64,000 bases of DNA, from contig CANTUZ010000025.1 of NCBI GenBank assembly GCA_947846985.1, forward strand, positions 10,290,100 to 10,354,099, in the 5' to 3' direction. Under the pieces are notes generated by a model, which saw nothing but the letters and a program-made list of their open reading frames with translations, had not been told where the DNA came from and ran no database searches. The DNA comes from Fratercula arctica. Taxonomy: Eukaryota > Chordata > Aves > Charadriiformes > Alcidae. Below, piece after piece: positions 37,274 to 47,938 of this stretch (positions within the stretch are counted from its first letter, which is position 1; the number at the start of each line of letters is the position of its first letter). The position numbers were made by a program, and so were the translations under genes.

Positions 37274-40200
37274 AGGGGCCCTGCCTCCAGCCAGGTGGAG
37301 GAAAGGGACAACCGGGTTTATTGGACAGTGTGGATTCGATGGCCTGGCACATCAGACCCACAGGAGTATAAGGCTCTAGTGGACACAGGAGCACAGTGTA
37401 CTCTGATACCATCAAGCTATAGAGGGGCAGAACCCATTTGTATTTCTGGGGTCACAGGGGGATCCCAAGAGTTGACTGTACTGGAGGCTGAAGGGAGCCT
37501 AACTGGGAATGAGTGGCAAAAGCATCCCATTGTGACTGGCCCAGATGCTCCATGCATCCTTGGTATAGATTACCTCAGGAGAGGGTATTTTAAGGACCCA
37601 AAGGGGTATCGATGGGCCTTTGGCATAGCTGCCTTGGAGGCGGAGGAAGTTAGACAGTTGTCCACCTTGCCTGGTCTCTCGGAGGATTCTTCTGTTGTGG
37701 GGTTGTTGAGGGTCGAAGAACAGCAGGTGCCGATTGCTACCACAACGGTGCATCGGCGGCAATATCGCACTAACCGAGACTCTCTGATTCCCATCCATAA
37801 GCTGATTCGTCAACTAGAGGTTCAAGGAGTGATCAGTAAGACTCGCTCGCCTTTTAATAGTCCTATATGGCCGGTGCGAAAATCCAATGGAGAGTGGAGG
37901 CTAACTGTAGACTATCGTGGCCTGAATGAAGTCACGCCACCACTGAGCGCTGCTGTGCCGGATATGCTAGAACTCCAGTATGAACTGGAGTCTAAGGCAG
38001 CCAAGTGGTATGCCACGATTGATATAGCGAATGCATTCTTCTCAATCCCTTTGGCAGCAGAGTGCAGGCCACAGTTTGCTTTCACTTGGAGGGGCATCCA
38101 GTACACCTGGAATCGACTGCCCCAGGGGTGGAAACACAGCCCCACCATTTGCCATGGACTGATCCAGACTGCACTGGAACAGGGTGAAGCTCCAGAACAT
38201 CTGCAGTACATTGATGACATCATTGTATGGGGAAACACAGCCGAAGAAGTTTTTGAGAAAGGGGATAAAATAGTCCAAATCCTTCTGAAAGCTGGTTTTG
38301 CCATAAAGCGAAGTAAGGTCAAGGGACCTGCACAGGAGATCCAGTTCTTAGGAATAAAATGGCAAGATGGACGCCGCCAAATCCCAATGGATGTGATCAA
38401 CAAAATAGCAGCTATGTCTCCACCAACTAGCAAAAAGGAAACACAAGCTTTCTTAGGCATTGTGGGTTTTTGGAGGATGCATATCCCAGATTACAGTCTG
38501 ATTGTAAGCCCTCTGTATCAAGTAACCCGGAAGAAGAACAATTTTAAATGGGGTCCTGAGCAACGACAAGCTTTTGAACAAATCAAACAGGAAATAGTCC
38601 ATGCAGTGGCCCTGGGGCCAGTCCGGGCAGGACAAGATGTGAAAAATGTGCTCTACACCGCAGCCGGGGAGAATGGCCCTACCTGGAGCCTCTGGCAGAA
38701 GGCACCAGGGGAGACCCGAGGTCGACCCCTAGGGTTTTGGAGTCGGGGATACAGAGGATCCGAAGCGCGCTACACTCCAACAGAAAAGGAGATCTTGGCA
38801 GCATATGAAGGGGTTCGAGCTGCTTCGGAGGTGGTTGGTACAGAAGCACAGCTCCTCTTAGCACCTCGACTGCCGGTGCTGGGTTGGATGTTCAAAGAAA
38901 GGGTCCCCACCACACATCATGCAACTGATGCTACATGGAGTAAGTGGATTGCACTGATCACACAGCGAACTCGAATGGGAAACCCCAGTCGCCCAGGAAT
39001 TCTGGAAGTGATCATGGACTGGCCAGAAGGCAAGGATTTTGGAATGTCACCAGAGGAGGAGGTGACGCGTGCGGAAGAGGCCCCACCATATAATAAACTG
39101 CCAGAAAATGAGAAGCAATATGCCCTGTTCACTGATGGGTCCTGCCGGATTGTGGGAAAGCATCGAAAGTGGAAGGCTGCTGTGTGGAGTCCTACACGAC
39201 AAGTTGCAGAAGCCAGTGAAGGACAAGGTGAATCGAGCCAGTTTGCAGAGGTGAAAGCCATTCAGCTGGCTTTGGACATCGCCGAGCGAGAAAGATGGCC
39301 AGTACTTTATCTCTACACCGACTCATGGATGGTGGCAAATGCTCTGTGGGGATGGTTACAGCAGTGGAAGCAGGGCAACTGGCAGCGCAGAGGCAAACCC
39401 ATCTGGGCTGCTGAACTATGGCAAGATATTGCTGCCCGGATAGAGAATCTGGTTGTGAAAGTACGCCACGTAGATGCCCACGTACCGAAGAATCGGGCCA
39501 CGGAGGAACATCAGAACAACCAGCAGGTGGATCGGGCTGCCAGGATTGAAGTGGCTCAAGTGGATCTGGATTGGCAACGTAAGGGTGAACTATTCATAGC
39601 TCGGTGGGCCCATGAGACCTCAGGCCACCAAGGAAGAGATGCGACATATAGATGGGCTCGTGACCGAGGGGTGGACTTGACCATGGACACTATTGCACAG
39701 GTCATCCATGAATGTGAGACATGCGCTGCAATCAAGCAAGCCAAGCGTTTGAAGCCTCTTTGGTATGGAGGACGATGGTTGAAATATAAATATGGGGAGG
39801 CCTGGCAGATTGATTATATCACACTGCCACGAACCCGTCAAGGCAAGCGCTATGTGCTCACAATGGTGGAAGCAACCACTGGATGGCTGGAAACATACCC
39901 TGTGCCCCATGCCACTGCCCGGAATACTATCCTGGGCCTTGAAAAGCAAGTCCTGTGGCGACATGGTACCCCAGAGAGAATTGAGTCGGACAATGGGACT
40001 CATTTCCGAAACAGCCTCATAGACACCTGGGCCAAAGAGCATGGTATTGAGTGGGTATATCACATCCCCTATCATGCACCAGCCTCTGGGAAGATAGAAC
40101 GGTACAATGGACTGTTAAAAACTACACTGAGAGCAATGGGTGGTGGGACCTTAAAACATTGGGATGCACATTTAGCAAAGGCTACCTGGCTAGTTAACAC

Positions 40201-40459
40201 CAGGGGATCTACCAATCGGACTGGCCCTGCCCAGTCAAAACTTCCACGTACTGTAGAAGGGGATAAGGTCCCCGTAGTGCACATGAAGAATATGTTGGGG
40301 AAGACAGTCTGGGTTAGTCCTGCCTCAGGCAGAGGCAAACCCATCCGTGGGATTGCTTTTGCCCAAGGACCTGGGTGCACTTGGTGGGTAATGTGGCAGG
40401 ATGGGGAAGTCCGATGTGTACCTCATGGGGACTTGATTTTGGGTGAGAATAGCCAATGA
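37274..40459 (+). CDS. pol: ERV protease-RT-RNaseH-integrase
   Basis: Follows gag in the same reading frame, separated only by UAG (37,271-37,273), so it is probably made by stop-codon read-through. The first in-frame start-like codon is GTG at 37,295, and there is no ATG near the beginning. Domains: aspartic protease (LVDTGAQCTLI, about residue 30 from 37,295); reverse transcriptase (LPQGWKHSP and the active site YIDD at about 305); RNase H (FTDGS about 613, AEVKA, YTDS); integrase with an H-H-C-C zinc site (HETSGH ... CETC, about 772-812) and a catalytic D, D-35-E triad (WQIDY, ESDNG, GKIE at about 838, 899 and 935). All catalytic motifs are present and no frame damage is seen, so it may still be active. 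No dUTPase or env follows. Confidence 0.95.
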   Translation, partial: RGPASSQVEERDNRVYWTVWIRWPGTSDPQEYKALVDTGAQCTLIPSSYRGAEPICISGVTGGSQELTVLEAEGSLTGNEWQKHPIVTGPDAPCILGIDYLRRGYFKDPKGYRWAFGIAALEAEEVRQLSTLPGLSEDSSVVGLLRVEEQQVPIATTTVHRRQYRTNRDSLIPIHKLIRQLEVQGVISKTRSPFNSPIWPVRKSNGEWRLTVDYRGLNEVTPPLSAAVPDMLELQYELESKAAKWYATIDIANAFFSIPLAAECRPQFAFTWRGIQYTWNRLPQGWKHSPTICHGLIQTALEQGEAPEHLQYIDDIIVWGNTAEEVFEKGDKIVQILLKAGFAIKRSKVKGPAQEIQFLGIKWQDGRRQIPMDVINKIAAMSPPTSKKETQAFLGIVGFWRMHIPDYSLIVSPLYQVTRKKNNFKWGPEQRQAFEQIKQEIVHAVALGPVRAGQDVKNVLYTAAGENGPTWSLWQKAPGETRGRPLGFWSRGYRGSEARYTPTEKEILAAYEGVRAASEVVGTEAQLLLAPRLPVLGWMFKERVPTTHHATDATWSKWIALITQRTRMGNPSRPGILEVIMDWPEGKDFGMSPEEEVTRAEEAPPYNKLPENEKQYALFTDGSCRIVGKHRKWKAAVWSPTRQVAEASEGQGESSQFAEVKAIQLALDIAERERWPVLYLYTDSWMVANALWGWLQQWKQGNWQRRGKPIWAAELWQDIAARIENLVVKVRHVDAHVPKNRATEEHQNNQQVDRAARIEVAQVDLDWQRKGELFIARWAHETSGHQGRDATYRWARDRGVDLTMDTIAQVIHECETCAAIKQAKRLKPLWYGGRWLKYKYGEAWQIDYITLPRTRQGKRYVLTMVEATTGWLETYPVPHATARNTILGLEKQVLWRHGTPERIESDNGTHFRNSLIDTWAKEHGIEWVYHIPYHAPASGKIERYNGLLKTTLRAMGGGTLKHWDAHLAKATWLVNTRGSTNRTGPAQSKLPRTVEGDKVPVVHMKNMLGKTVWVSPASGRGKPIRGIAFAQGPGCTWWVMWQDGEVRCVPHGDLILGENSQ

Positions 40460-40724
40460 ATCAAATCGTGTGCAACACTGTCACTGTATGTCCTCGTTAC
40501 TATAATTGCTATTGGCTGTACTGCAGTAAGAATCACCCAAATTAAGGACAGATGGACTTTGATGAACAGTTGAGTAAAGCAAAGTGGTGATGGGATCAGA
40601 GCTGACGCCCAGCAACTTCCTCAAGATCTGCATCTTCGGCCCATGGACTGTGTGCATGAGCTACGCCGGGTATACAGTCACATGTTCCGAAAACTGTAAG
40701 ATCTGAGCATGGCAAAAATGGTAT

Positions 40725-40742
40725 GGAATAAGGGGTGGATAA
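40725..40742 (+). other. ERV polypurine tract
   Basis: Purine-rich sequence GGAATAAGGGGTGGATAA ends immediately before the 3' LTR. The same AATAAGGGGTGGATAA precedes the LTR of the broken ERV at 56.67 kb, which supports its role as plus-strand primer. Confidence 0.75.
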
Positions 40743-41057
40743 TGTCCTGGTTCTGGCAGGGACAGGGTTAAGTATTCCATGCCATGTGAGCCACGCCCAC
40801 CCTGAGATTAAAAGGAGGGAGGGGGCGAGCAGTCGGGTTCGGAGCGGGCTGGCGCGTCCCGAGCGGGCTGGCGCGTCCCGGGGCCGGAGCTCTGTCGGCG
40901 TTATTGTTGTTGTTTTCTTGTTCCCTTTGCTGTTCTGTTAAACTGCCTTTGTCTCAACCCAAGAGTTTTGCCTTTTTCTTTTGATCCTTCCCGTACCGGG
41001 AAGCGCTGGGCGAGCGACACGTGGTTCTTTGTTGCCATCTGAGGCCAAACCACGACA
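40743..41057 (+). repeat. 3' LTR of the intact ERV
   Basis: 315 bp. Compared with the 5' LTR: three substitutions, a tandem duplication of GAGCGGGCTGGCGCGTCCCG (about 40,840-40,880) and loss of about 51 bp around the GC-rich repeat. Followed by the target duplicate GACCT. Confidence 0.95.
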
Positions 41058-41744
41058 GACCTTAAAGATCATCTAGTTCCAACCCCCCTGCCATGGGCAG
41101 GGACACCTCCCACTACACACCAGGTTCCTCAAAGCCACATCCAGCCTGGCCTTGAACACTTCCAGGGATGTGGCATCCACAACTTCCCTGGGCAGACTCT
41201 TCCAGTGTCTCACCACCCTCACAGTAAAGAATTTCTTCCTAATATCCAATCTAAATCTCCCCTCTCTCAACTTGAGGCCGTTACCCTGTGTCCTATCATT
41301 ACACTCCCTGATAAAGAGTCCCTCCCCATCTTTTCTGTAGGCCCCCTTTAGGTACTGGAAGGCCACTATAAGGTCTCTTCTCCAGGCTGAACAGCCCCAA
41401 CTCTCTCAGCCTGTCCTCATAGCATAGGTGCTCCAGCCCTCTGATCATCTTCGTGGCCCTCCTCTGGACCCCCTCCAACAGGTCCATGTCCTTCCTGTGC
41501 TGAGGACTCCAGAGCTGGACGCAATACTCCAGGTGGGGTCTCACGAGAACAGAGTAGAGGGGCAGAATCACCTCCCTCGACCTGCTGGCCACACTTCTTT
41601 TAATGCAGCCCAGGATGCAGTTGGCTTTCTGGGCTGCAAGTGCGCATTGCCTGCTCATGGTGAGCTTCTCGTCCACCAGCATCCCCAAGTCCTTCTCTCT
41701 CCTCAGGGCTGCTCTCAATCCATTCTCCGCCCAACCTGTATTTG

Positions 41745-42267
41745 TGCCTGGTTTCAGTTGGGATAGAGTTAATTTTCTTCCTAGTAGCTGCTGTGTTTTG
41801 GATTTAGTATGAGAATAGTGTTGATAACACGTATTGTTTTAGTTGTTGCTAAGTAATGCTTATATTAAGTCAAGGACGTTTTTAGCTTCCCATAGAAGCT
41901 GAGAGGGAGCATAGACCGGACAATTTGCCAAAGGACTATTCCATATCATAGACATCATGCTCAGTATATAAATAGGGGTTGGCTGGGGGGCAGACATCCG
42001 TGATCGCTGCTTGGGATGGGCTGGGCAATCAATGCATCAGGCGGTGAGAGCAATTTGTGTTGCATCACTTTTACCATTATTATTATTTTTCTTTTCCATT
42101 ACTGTTCTATTAAATTGCCTTTATCTCAACACATGAGTTGTTTGGTGTTTTGTTCCCTGCCCCCCCCCCCCCCCCCCCCCCCTTTTTCTCCCTACCCTAC
42201 CAGGGTGTGTGGGGGAGTGGTGAACAGCTGTGCGGTCCTAGTTGCCGGCTGGGGTTAAACCATGACA
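41745..42267 (+). mobile_element. Solo LTR with poly-C tract
   Basis: About 520 bp in + orientation, starting TGCCTGGTTTCAGTTGGGAT and ending TTAAACCATGACA. It has TCAGTATATAAATAGG (TATA, about 41,960) and a 23-bp C run at 42,160-42,182. It abuts the CR1 at 41,744. No target duplication was found; the CR1 is truncated at the junction. Confidence 0.82.
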
Positions 42268-43327
42268 ATAACATTTCTTATGACAAAAGATTTTGCTATT
42301 GAGCATTTCTTTTGTTAACAGAGCAGCACAGAAGCAGATGAGATCCCGCAGTGAGCCTATGTAATAACATGTCTGTATGTCTGAGCAAGGCACAGTGGGA
42401 CAGGCAGACTGCAGAGATGGCAATCTGATGCATCAGCAGCTAGTAGTGCTTCTTACGCTTTATCTTCAGAATAGGTCTGCAGTTTAAACTACATACCCCT
42501 AATGCCCGACATGAAGAGAAAGCATTCAAATGCCTTCATTATGTACTATTCCAGTCTACAGGAAAAGATAAGGAATGATTATGCTTAAGGGGAAACACAG
42601 CCCCAGTGATTTATTAATGATTTAATTTAACACTGGAGAATAAGCAGGAAGATGGTTCAGCAAGAGGTTTCATGATGTTAGGCCAGTGGTCTTCAAATAT
42701 CCCTGGGAGACCTGTGAATGACTGAAATGATCTGCGGGAGGCAGTTCACAGGTAGACAGCTGCATAGCATTGATGGGGAATTTTTATCATACCCCTTGGG
42801 GTGAATTAAACACACATTTGTGCTTAAATATAAAAACTTACTGAAGAATGCATTGGGCAGAGTCCTACCACCATAAGTGATTGTATAAGGAGTCTGCAAA
42901 GATGTGCAGATTCATTATGTATGCTTGCACCCAGCACCAATCCTGTGAGCATCAACATGGGGCACCTCAGCCCCATCTCCCCAAGCACCAGTTCTGCTGC
43001 CCAAAGGTGGCTCCAGAGAGCTCACATCCCAGGACTACTACAAGACAATGTTGCAGGGATTTCTTATCTTATCAGCAAAGGAAACTTCACTCCCTTACAG
43101 GGAGTCCTTCTGTCTCCTGCTTCCAACCCATTTAACCCCTTCTGCAGTTGGGCTTTCCTGCCCTCCATGCCAGATTGTTTCTTGGTCACAAGTTACCAGT
43201 GTTGAGCAGTTACAATTTGAATTCCCCCATCAGCATACATGAAATCTCTAAAAGGGTCTCACAACCCTGTCCAAAAGCTTTTCGAGCTCATAAATACAGG
43301 AAAGTTCAAAGTCTAACATAAGTGGAT
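42268..43327. other. Intronic, no firm feature
   Basis: Unique-looking sequence. A stretch at 42,880-43,200 has overlapping open frames rich in Ser, Pro, His and Cys but no recognisable domain. Confidence 0.4.
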
Positions 43328-43901
43328 TGTGGTGGTTTGGGTGATGATGACAGATGCTCTCCCCCACCTCTCGCTCCAAGGAGAGGGAGAGATAAAGAGA
43401 TTTATGAGTTTAGAAAAACTAAACTACTTTAATGAAATATTAACAATAAAAAGGAAATAATGAAATAGATACAATATATACAAATATACACAAAACCATA
43501 TCAAGCTCCCAGGGAGACGTCACTGGCAGGCACTGGGAAAGTTCCAGACTGGACTCAGTAATGAATGGGAACTGAATTCCAGATCTAGCTTCACAAATGC
43601 ACAGAGCGGGATCAAAGGCAGACAAACTGACAGGGTCATCCTCAGACATCAGTCATTGAAGAAAGAGAGCCATTCTGACTCCTTTGATTCCTCAGCTTTT
43701 ATACTGCGCATTGCAGATGGGATGGAACACCCTATTGGTCAGTTTGGGGTCACCTGACCTGTCCACTCCTCCCCACAGGTGCAACCCCTCCATGGGGTAA
43801 ACAACCAAGTCAGCTGACCCTGGTTGCCACAGCATCAAGTAAGAGCAAGAGCCTCTCTCACTGAACAGAAGGCTGGCTCTGCTCCACCCCAAACCAGGAC
43901 A
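43328..43901 (-). mobile_element. Solo LTR, CTCAGTATAAAAG family
   Basis: 574 bp, minus orientation, from TGTGGTGGTTTGGGTG to CCCCAAACCAGGACA. It is flanked by a perfect 5-bp duplication TGGAT (43,323-43,327 and 43,902-43,906). Same family as the LTRs at 27.8 and 28.6 kb. Confidence 0.92.
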
Positions 43902-44400
43902 TGGATTTAGAGGAGACTGCTTCAATTATGTTGCTGGTGCCAAGTTCTGGGGATGTTATAAAACTACATACAGTAATCCCTCATCAGCCTGCTGGTCACC
44001 TACAGAAGTGCCACACAACATTTCACCATGTGACACCCTGCTCCAAGACCAACATCAGCGGCTTATGCAGGATGCCACCCACATTATCCATGTAAGGTAT
44101 GATTCTCTCAAATCACGCTGCCATTGGTGGAGCCAAGGAGCAGCACGACTCTTACACACATTCAAAAGGCATTTGCACAATTGGCTGTTGTGGCCAGATG
44201 ACCTGGACACCAAATGTCCCTGGCAGTCCACTGGAGCTATGGCATCACTTATGATCCTGTGCTTGCTATTGGTGAGTGGGCAAGTTGCTGTATGGGCACA
44301 TTGTTACACATCTTTCCTACTGCCTCAAAGTTGGGTTTTTTTTGTTTGTTATAATGCATTGTCAGATTCCATTACTGTTTGGACTCCATCATGACAAGTT
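43902..44400 (+). pseudogene. Possible retroviral Env remnant
   Basis: An open frame (44,008-44,394) encodes VRYDSLKSRCHWWSQGAARL, then KRHLHNWLLWPDDLD and, after a gap, a strong hydrophobic segment MASLMILCLLLVSGQVAVW. A Trp-rich stretch just before a membrane anchor recalls the end of a retroviral Env transmembrane subunit. No surface subunit, fusion peptide or disulphide motif is seen, so this is a weak call. The adjacent LTR is in the opposite direction and inserted later. Confidence 0.3.
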
Positions 44401-46261
44401 ACCATCTCATGTCAAAGAAGAAAATGTGAAGGAAAGGTATGCAAATCCCATGCACAGAGAAATGAAGAGGAAATGGGGGGGGGGAGGACAGAGTTCAGCA
44501 TTAGATTTCCAAAGAGAAACTCAAGGTCACTCAGGAAAGTACTTCTCAGATGCGATTAAGCAAGAAGGTCACTGTTTATAAGTAACTCTAGAAACAGCTA
44601 GTATCTATTATTGATTAATTTCAAAACTACTCAGAACTTCATAATAGTTAAGTGTCCTTTAATCAATTGGAACAGTAGTTTAAAATATTCTACCTCCTTT
44701 TTGTTCCTAAGTGGACAGTCCAAGGAAAAAGGCTCTTCTCCCCTGTAGCGAGTTTGCAAAACATATATGGTAACAGGCAGGTAAAGCACACAACATTAAA
44801 CTCACATCTCCACATCTGATAAAAACACTGCCACCTTTATTTATAACTTTATTCTCCTTCCTTCTGTCCCTGAGAACCCCCCCAGAGGCTTTAAAGACAG
44901 TCAGATAGATACAGCTGAGTATGTGTGCATGCTCTTGCCTCCTTTCCACCCCTCAAATTAAGTTATTCAAGACACAAGCTTCTGCAACAGTTCTCCAGCA
45001 GCCCCAGAGACAGAAAAACTGTTTAGTGCCTGATAAACTGTCATAGCTTGTCCTACAAAACAACCTCTAGTAAGGTCAGGCTATCCTGAACACCAGGAAA
45101 TAGGATTGTTTATTTTTACACCAATGAAGCTGGCAAATCTTTAAAATCAGTACATTGCCTGCACCCAGTAAGATATTGGTAGTTTTGCTGCAGGTCCTGT
45201 TTTTCTTACAAGACTGTCTGGAACAACATGGCACATCAGTGTAATCTAGCATAGCTTCACACATACTAAATGTGTTCATGGCAGAATTAAATGAGCTTTC
45301 TTTATGGAGGAGGAAAGAACTGTGAAAATGATGAAGGCACAAGCAGAGAGCTAAGATCACATCAGAGAAACACAGACCTTAATTTTAGACAAGCCTGAGC
45401 TCCAAAACTAAACACAAGACCAAAGAGCTTATTTGCATCTTCTGCCCAGTACACAGAAATTCTATTAGAAGAGAAAAATACAGCTTCCAGCAGAAAGTAT
45501 CTTCTGCTACAGCTTTTAAGCAGCTGAACAATAACTGGAAAACAAGTGTTATATTATTTAAAGGAGAGTAAGTACAGGCTGTTCAGTCCAGTGATCTCCT
45601 CCTACAACAAAATAGAAGTCAGACTGCAAAAGAGACATCTAAGTGTTTTGACTCTGAGGAAAAAGACCACTTACCCAATGTTTCACTATACTGCTAATAC
45701 AACCTATTCCCAGGTTCAAAACTTTATGACCAGTAAACCCCCTGCAGTAAAAACTCTGGGTTTTCCACCACCATTTGTTTGTTTTTCTCTGCCCTCCCTT
45801 TCACTCTTAACCAACCCACTACAAGACACCCAGATAAGAGGAGTTCCCTGTCTGTTTTTAATTACTGCAAACAAGAAGTTTTCCATAGGGAAGTACAAAC
45901 ACCTCTGTCTTATTTGCTATTCAGGGACAACTATGCTAGTGATATCCAGAACACCTGTGATAGCAATGAAAGACAAAGACTTTGCCTGGCACGCTTTATT
46001 TATAGGAAAACAAACAACAAATACTACCACCCCTTCTATTTAAGGCATTCTACAATACCCTTTCCTACCTGCTTCCTCTACAGCCCCTTGTAATAGCCAT
46101 TAAGCCTCAGAAGATCCCCAAAAGATTGGGGAGCTCTACTTCTGTAGTTGGAGAAATCAGATACAGAGATGCCAGAGACCAACTCAAAACTCATACTGGA
46201 AGTCTGTAAGAAAGGAAAAGAAAAGGAGACACTGAATTAAAGTCTCCCAGCTACTTAGTAA
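44401..46261. other. Intronic, no feature
   Basis: AT-rich unique-looking intron sequence. Short open frames resemble nothing known. Confidence 0.5.
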
Positions 46262-47277
46262 TCATAGAATCATAGAATTGTCAGGGTTGGAAGGGACCTT
46301 AAAGATCATCTAGTTCCAACCCCCCTGCCATGGGCAGGGACACCTCCCACTAGACACCAGGTTGCTCAGAGCCCCATCCAGCCTGGCCTTAAAAACTTCC
46401 AGGGATGGGGCTTCCACCACCTCTCTGGGCAACCTGTTCCAGTGTCTCACCACCCTCATGGTGAAGAACTTCTTCCTAATGTCCAATCTGAATCGACCCA
46501 TCTCTAGTTTTAATCCATTCCCTCTAGTCCTACCATTACCCAACATCCTAAAAAGTCCCTCACCAGCTTTCTTGTAGGCCCCTTCAAGTACTGGTAGGCC
46601 ACTATAAGGTCTCCTCAGAGCCTTCTCTTCTCCAGGCTGAACAACCCCAGCTCTCTCAGTCTGTCCTCATAGGAGAGGTGCTCCAGCCCTCTGATCATCC
46701 TCGTGGCCCTTCTCTGGACACGTTCCAGCATGTCCATATCTTTCTTGTAGTAGGGGCTCCAGAAATGGACACAGTACTCCAGGTGGGGTCTCATGAGAGT
46801 GGAGTAGAGGGGGAGAATCACCTCCCTCGACCTGCTGGCCACGCTTCTCCTGATGCGGCCCAGGATACGATTGGCTTTCTGGGCTGCGAGTGCACACTGA
46901 CAGCTCGTGCTGAGCCTCTCGTCCACCAGCACCCCCAAGTCCTTTTCTTCAGGGCTGCTCTCAAGCCAGTCACTGCCCAGCCTATATCAGTGCTTGGGAT
47001 TGCCCCGACCCAGATGGAGGATCCTGCACTTGGCCTTGTTGAACTTCATGAGGTTGGCATGGGCCCACCTCTCCAGCTTGTCAAGGTCCCTCTGGATGGC
47101 ATCCCTTCCCTCCAGTGTGTCAGCCGCCCCACGCAGCTTGGTGTCATCAGCAAACTTGCTGAGGGTGCACTCAATGCCACTGTCAAAGATGTTAAACAAG
47201 ACCGGTCCCAGTACTGATCCTTGAGGGATCGGTAATCCTTTATTCTCCATCTGAAAGGCCCTGGGATCCAATGCCAA
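46262..47277 (-). mobile_element. CR1 LINE 3' part
   Basis: A CR1 in minus orientation, with its tail (ATCATAGAATCATAGAATTG) at 46,262. It reads back through [37 protein letters not shown] and the reverse transcriptase end (FADDTKLRG near 47,145; [10 protein letters not shown] near 47,210). 5'-truncated at about 47,277; frames broken. Confidence 0.92.
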
Positions 47278-47938
47278 CAGGCATAAACAGATCGAACAAG
47301 CTCAAAAGAAACTAGCATTGCAAGTTTTAATTAGACCATAGAATAAATAACAGCTTTAGTCAATGAAGAAACACGTCCTTACTATCAGCATCACAACTAC
47401 ACAAAATACCTACAAATTGCCAAGAGCATTTTGTGAACGAACATATCTCCCACAAGATGCATCTTTCCAATTACAGACTTAATATCCTGGGTAACTAATC
47501 TGTTGTGGCACTCTGTCAATATTTTTTTTTTGTTTTCTCTTATACAATTTAAAGAATTAATGCAAAGACCCACACTCTTTCCATCCTTCTGCCCTAGAAT
47601 TTCCACTTAGTGTGGGGACAGTCACAGATGCTGCAGTCTGATGCTTGTTTTAAAGCATCAATTTAGTTATTCTTAAATGTTTATGTGGTAATATTTATGG
47701 ATGGGTTTGTTGGCTGGTTTGGGTTTTTTTGGGGGGGAGCTGTTTTGAGTTTTGTTTGTTTCTAAGGAAAGAAATAATTTTCCAAAAGATGAGTCCAGCA
47801 GTTTTATTTTCCTCAAACTACTGCATGCAAGATTCTCAACCTACTACAGCCCTTAACTGTTAAGGGTTAAGTAGTTTACTACTCTGTCTTGGCCTTCTAC
47901 TGCTGTATGCATACACAGTGGTTAAGAACAACCCATAC
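47278..47938. other. Intronic, next to RGMB exon 2
   Basis: Intronic sequence with T-rich runs. No feature beyond the RGMB donor at its right end. Confidence 0.5.

Larger units (their letters stand above)
34659..41057 (+). mobile_element. Complete endogenous retrovirus, env-less
   Basis: A 6,399-bp provirus: 5' LTR, tRNA-Lys1,2-type primer site, gag, pro-pol in the same frame after one UAG, purine-rich tract and 3' LTR, flanked by a perfect GACCT duplication (34,654-34,658 and 41,058-41,062). Only 284 bp lie between the pol stop and the 3' LTR, so there is no env, and no dUTPase is seen. The LTRs differ by three substitutions over about 290 aligned bases plus a 20-bp duplication and a roughly 51-bp deletion, which indicates a recent insertion. 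It lies in RGMB intron 2, antisense to RGMB. Absence of a cysteine knuckle and of env, with the integrase type, suggest a spuma/ERVL-like (class III) element, though the primer site differs from the Leu site that gave ERVL its name. Confidence 0.95.
34621..41744 (-). mobile_element. CR1 LINE 3' fragment split by the ERV
   Basis: A CR1 3' part in minus orientation. Its terminal 38 bp (CACAGAATGGTTCAGGTTGG to GGGACCT) lie at 34,621-34,658 and the rest at 41,058-41,744, reading up to [20 protein letters not shown] on the - strand. The two parts join exactly across the ERV once one GACCT copy is removed. The coordinates here include the inserted ERV. Confidence 0.9.
26698..47938 (-). other. RGMB: RGMB intron 2 (about 21 kb)
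   Basis: The large intron between RGMB exons 2 and 3, with donor GTATGG at 47,938-47,933 and acceptor at 26,699-26,698 on the - strand. It carries most of the transposable elements of the window, including the complete ERV at 34.7-41.1 kb, which is antisense to RGMB transcription. Confidence 0.85.
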
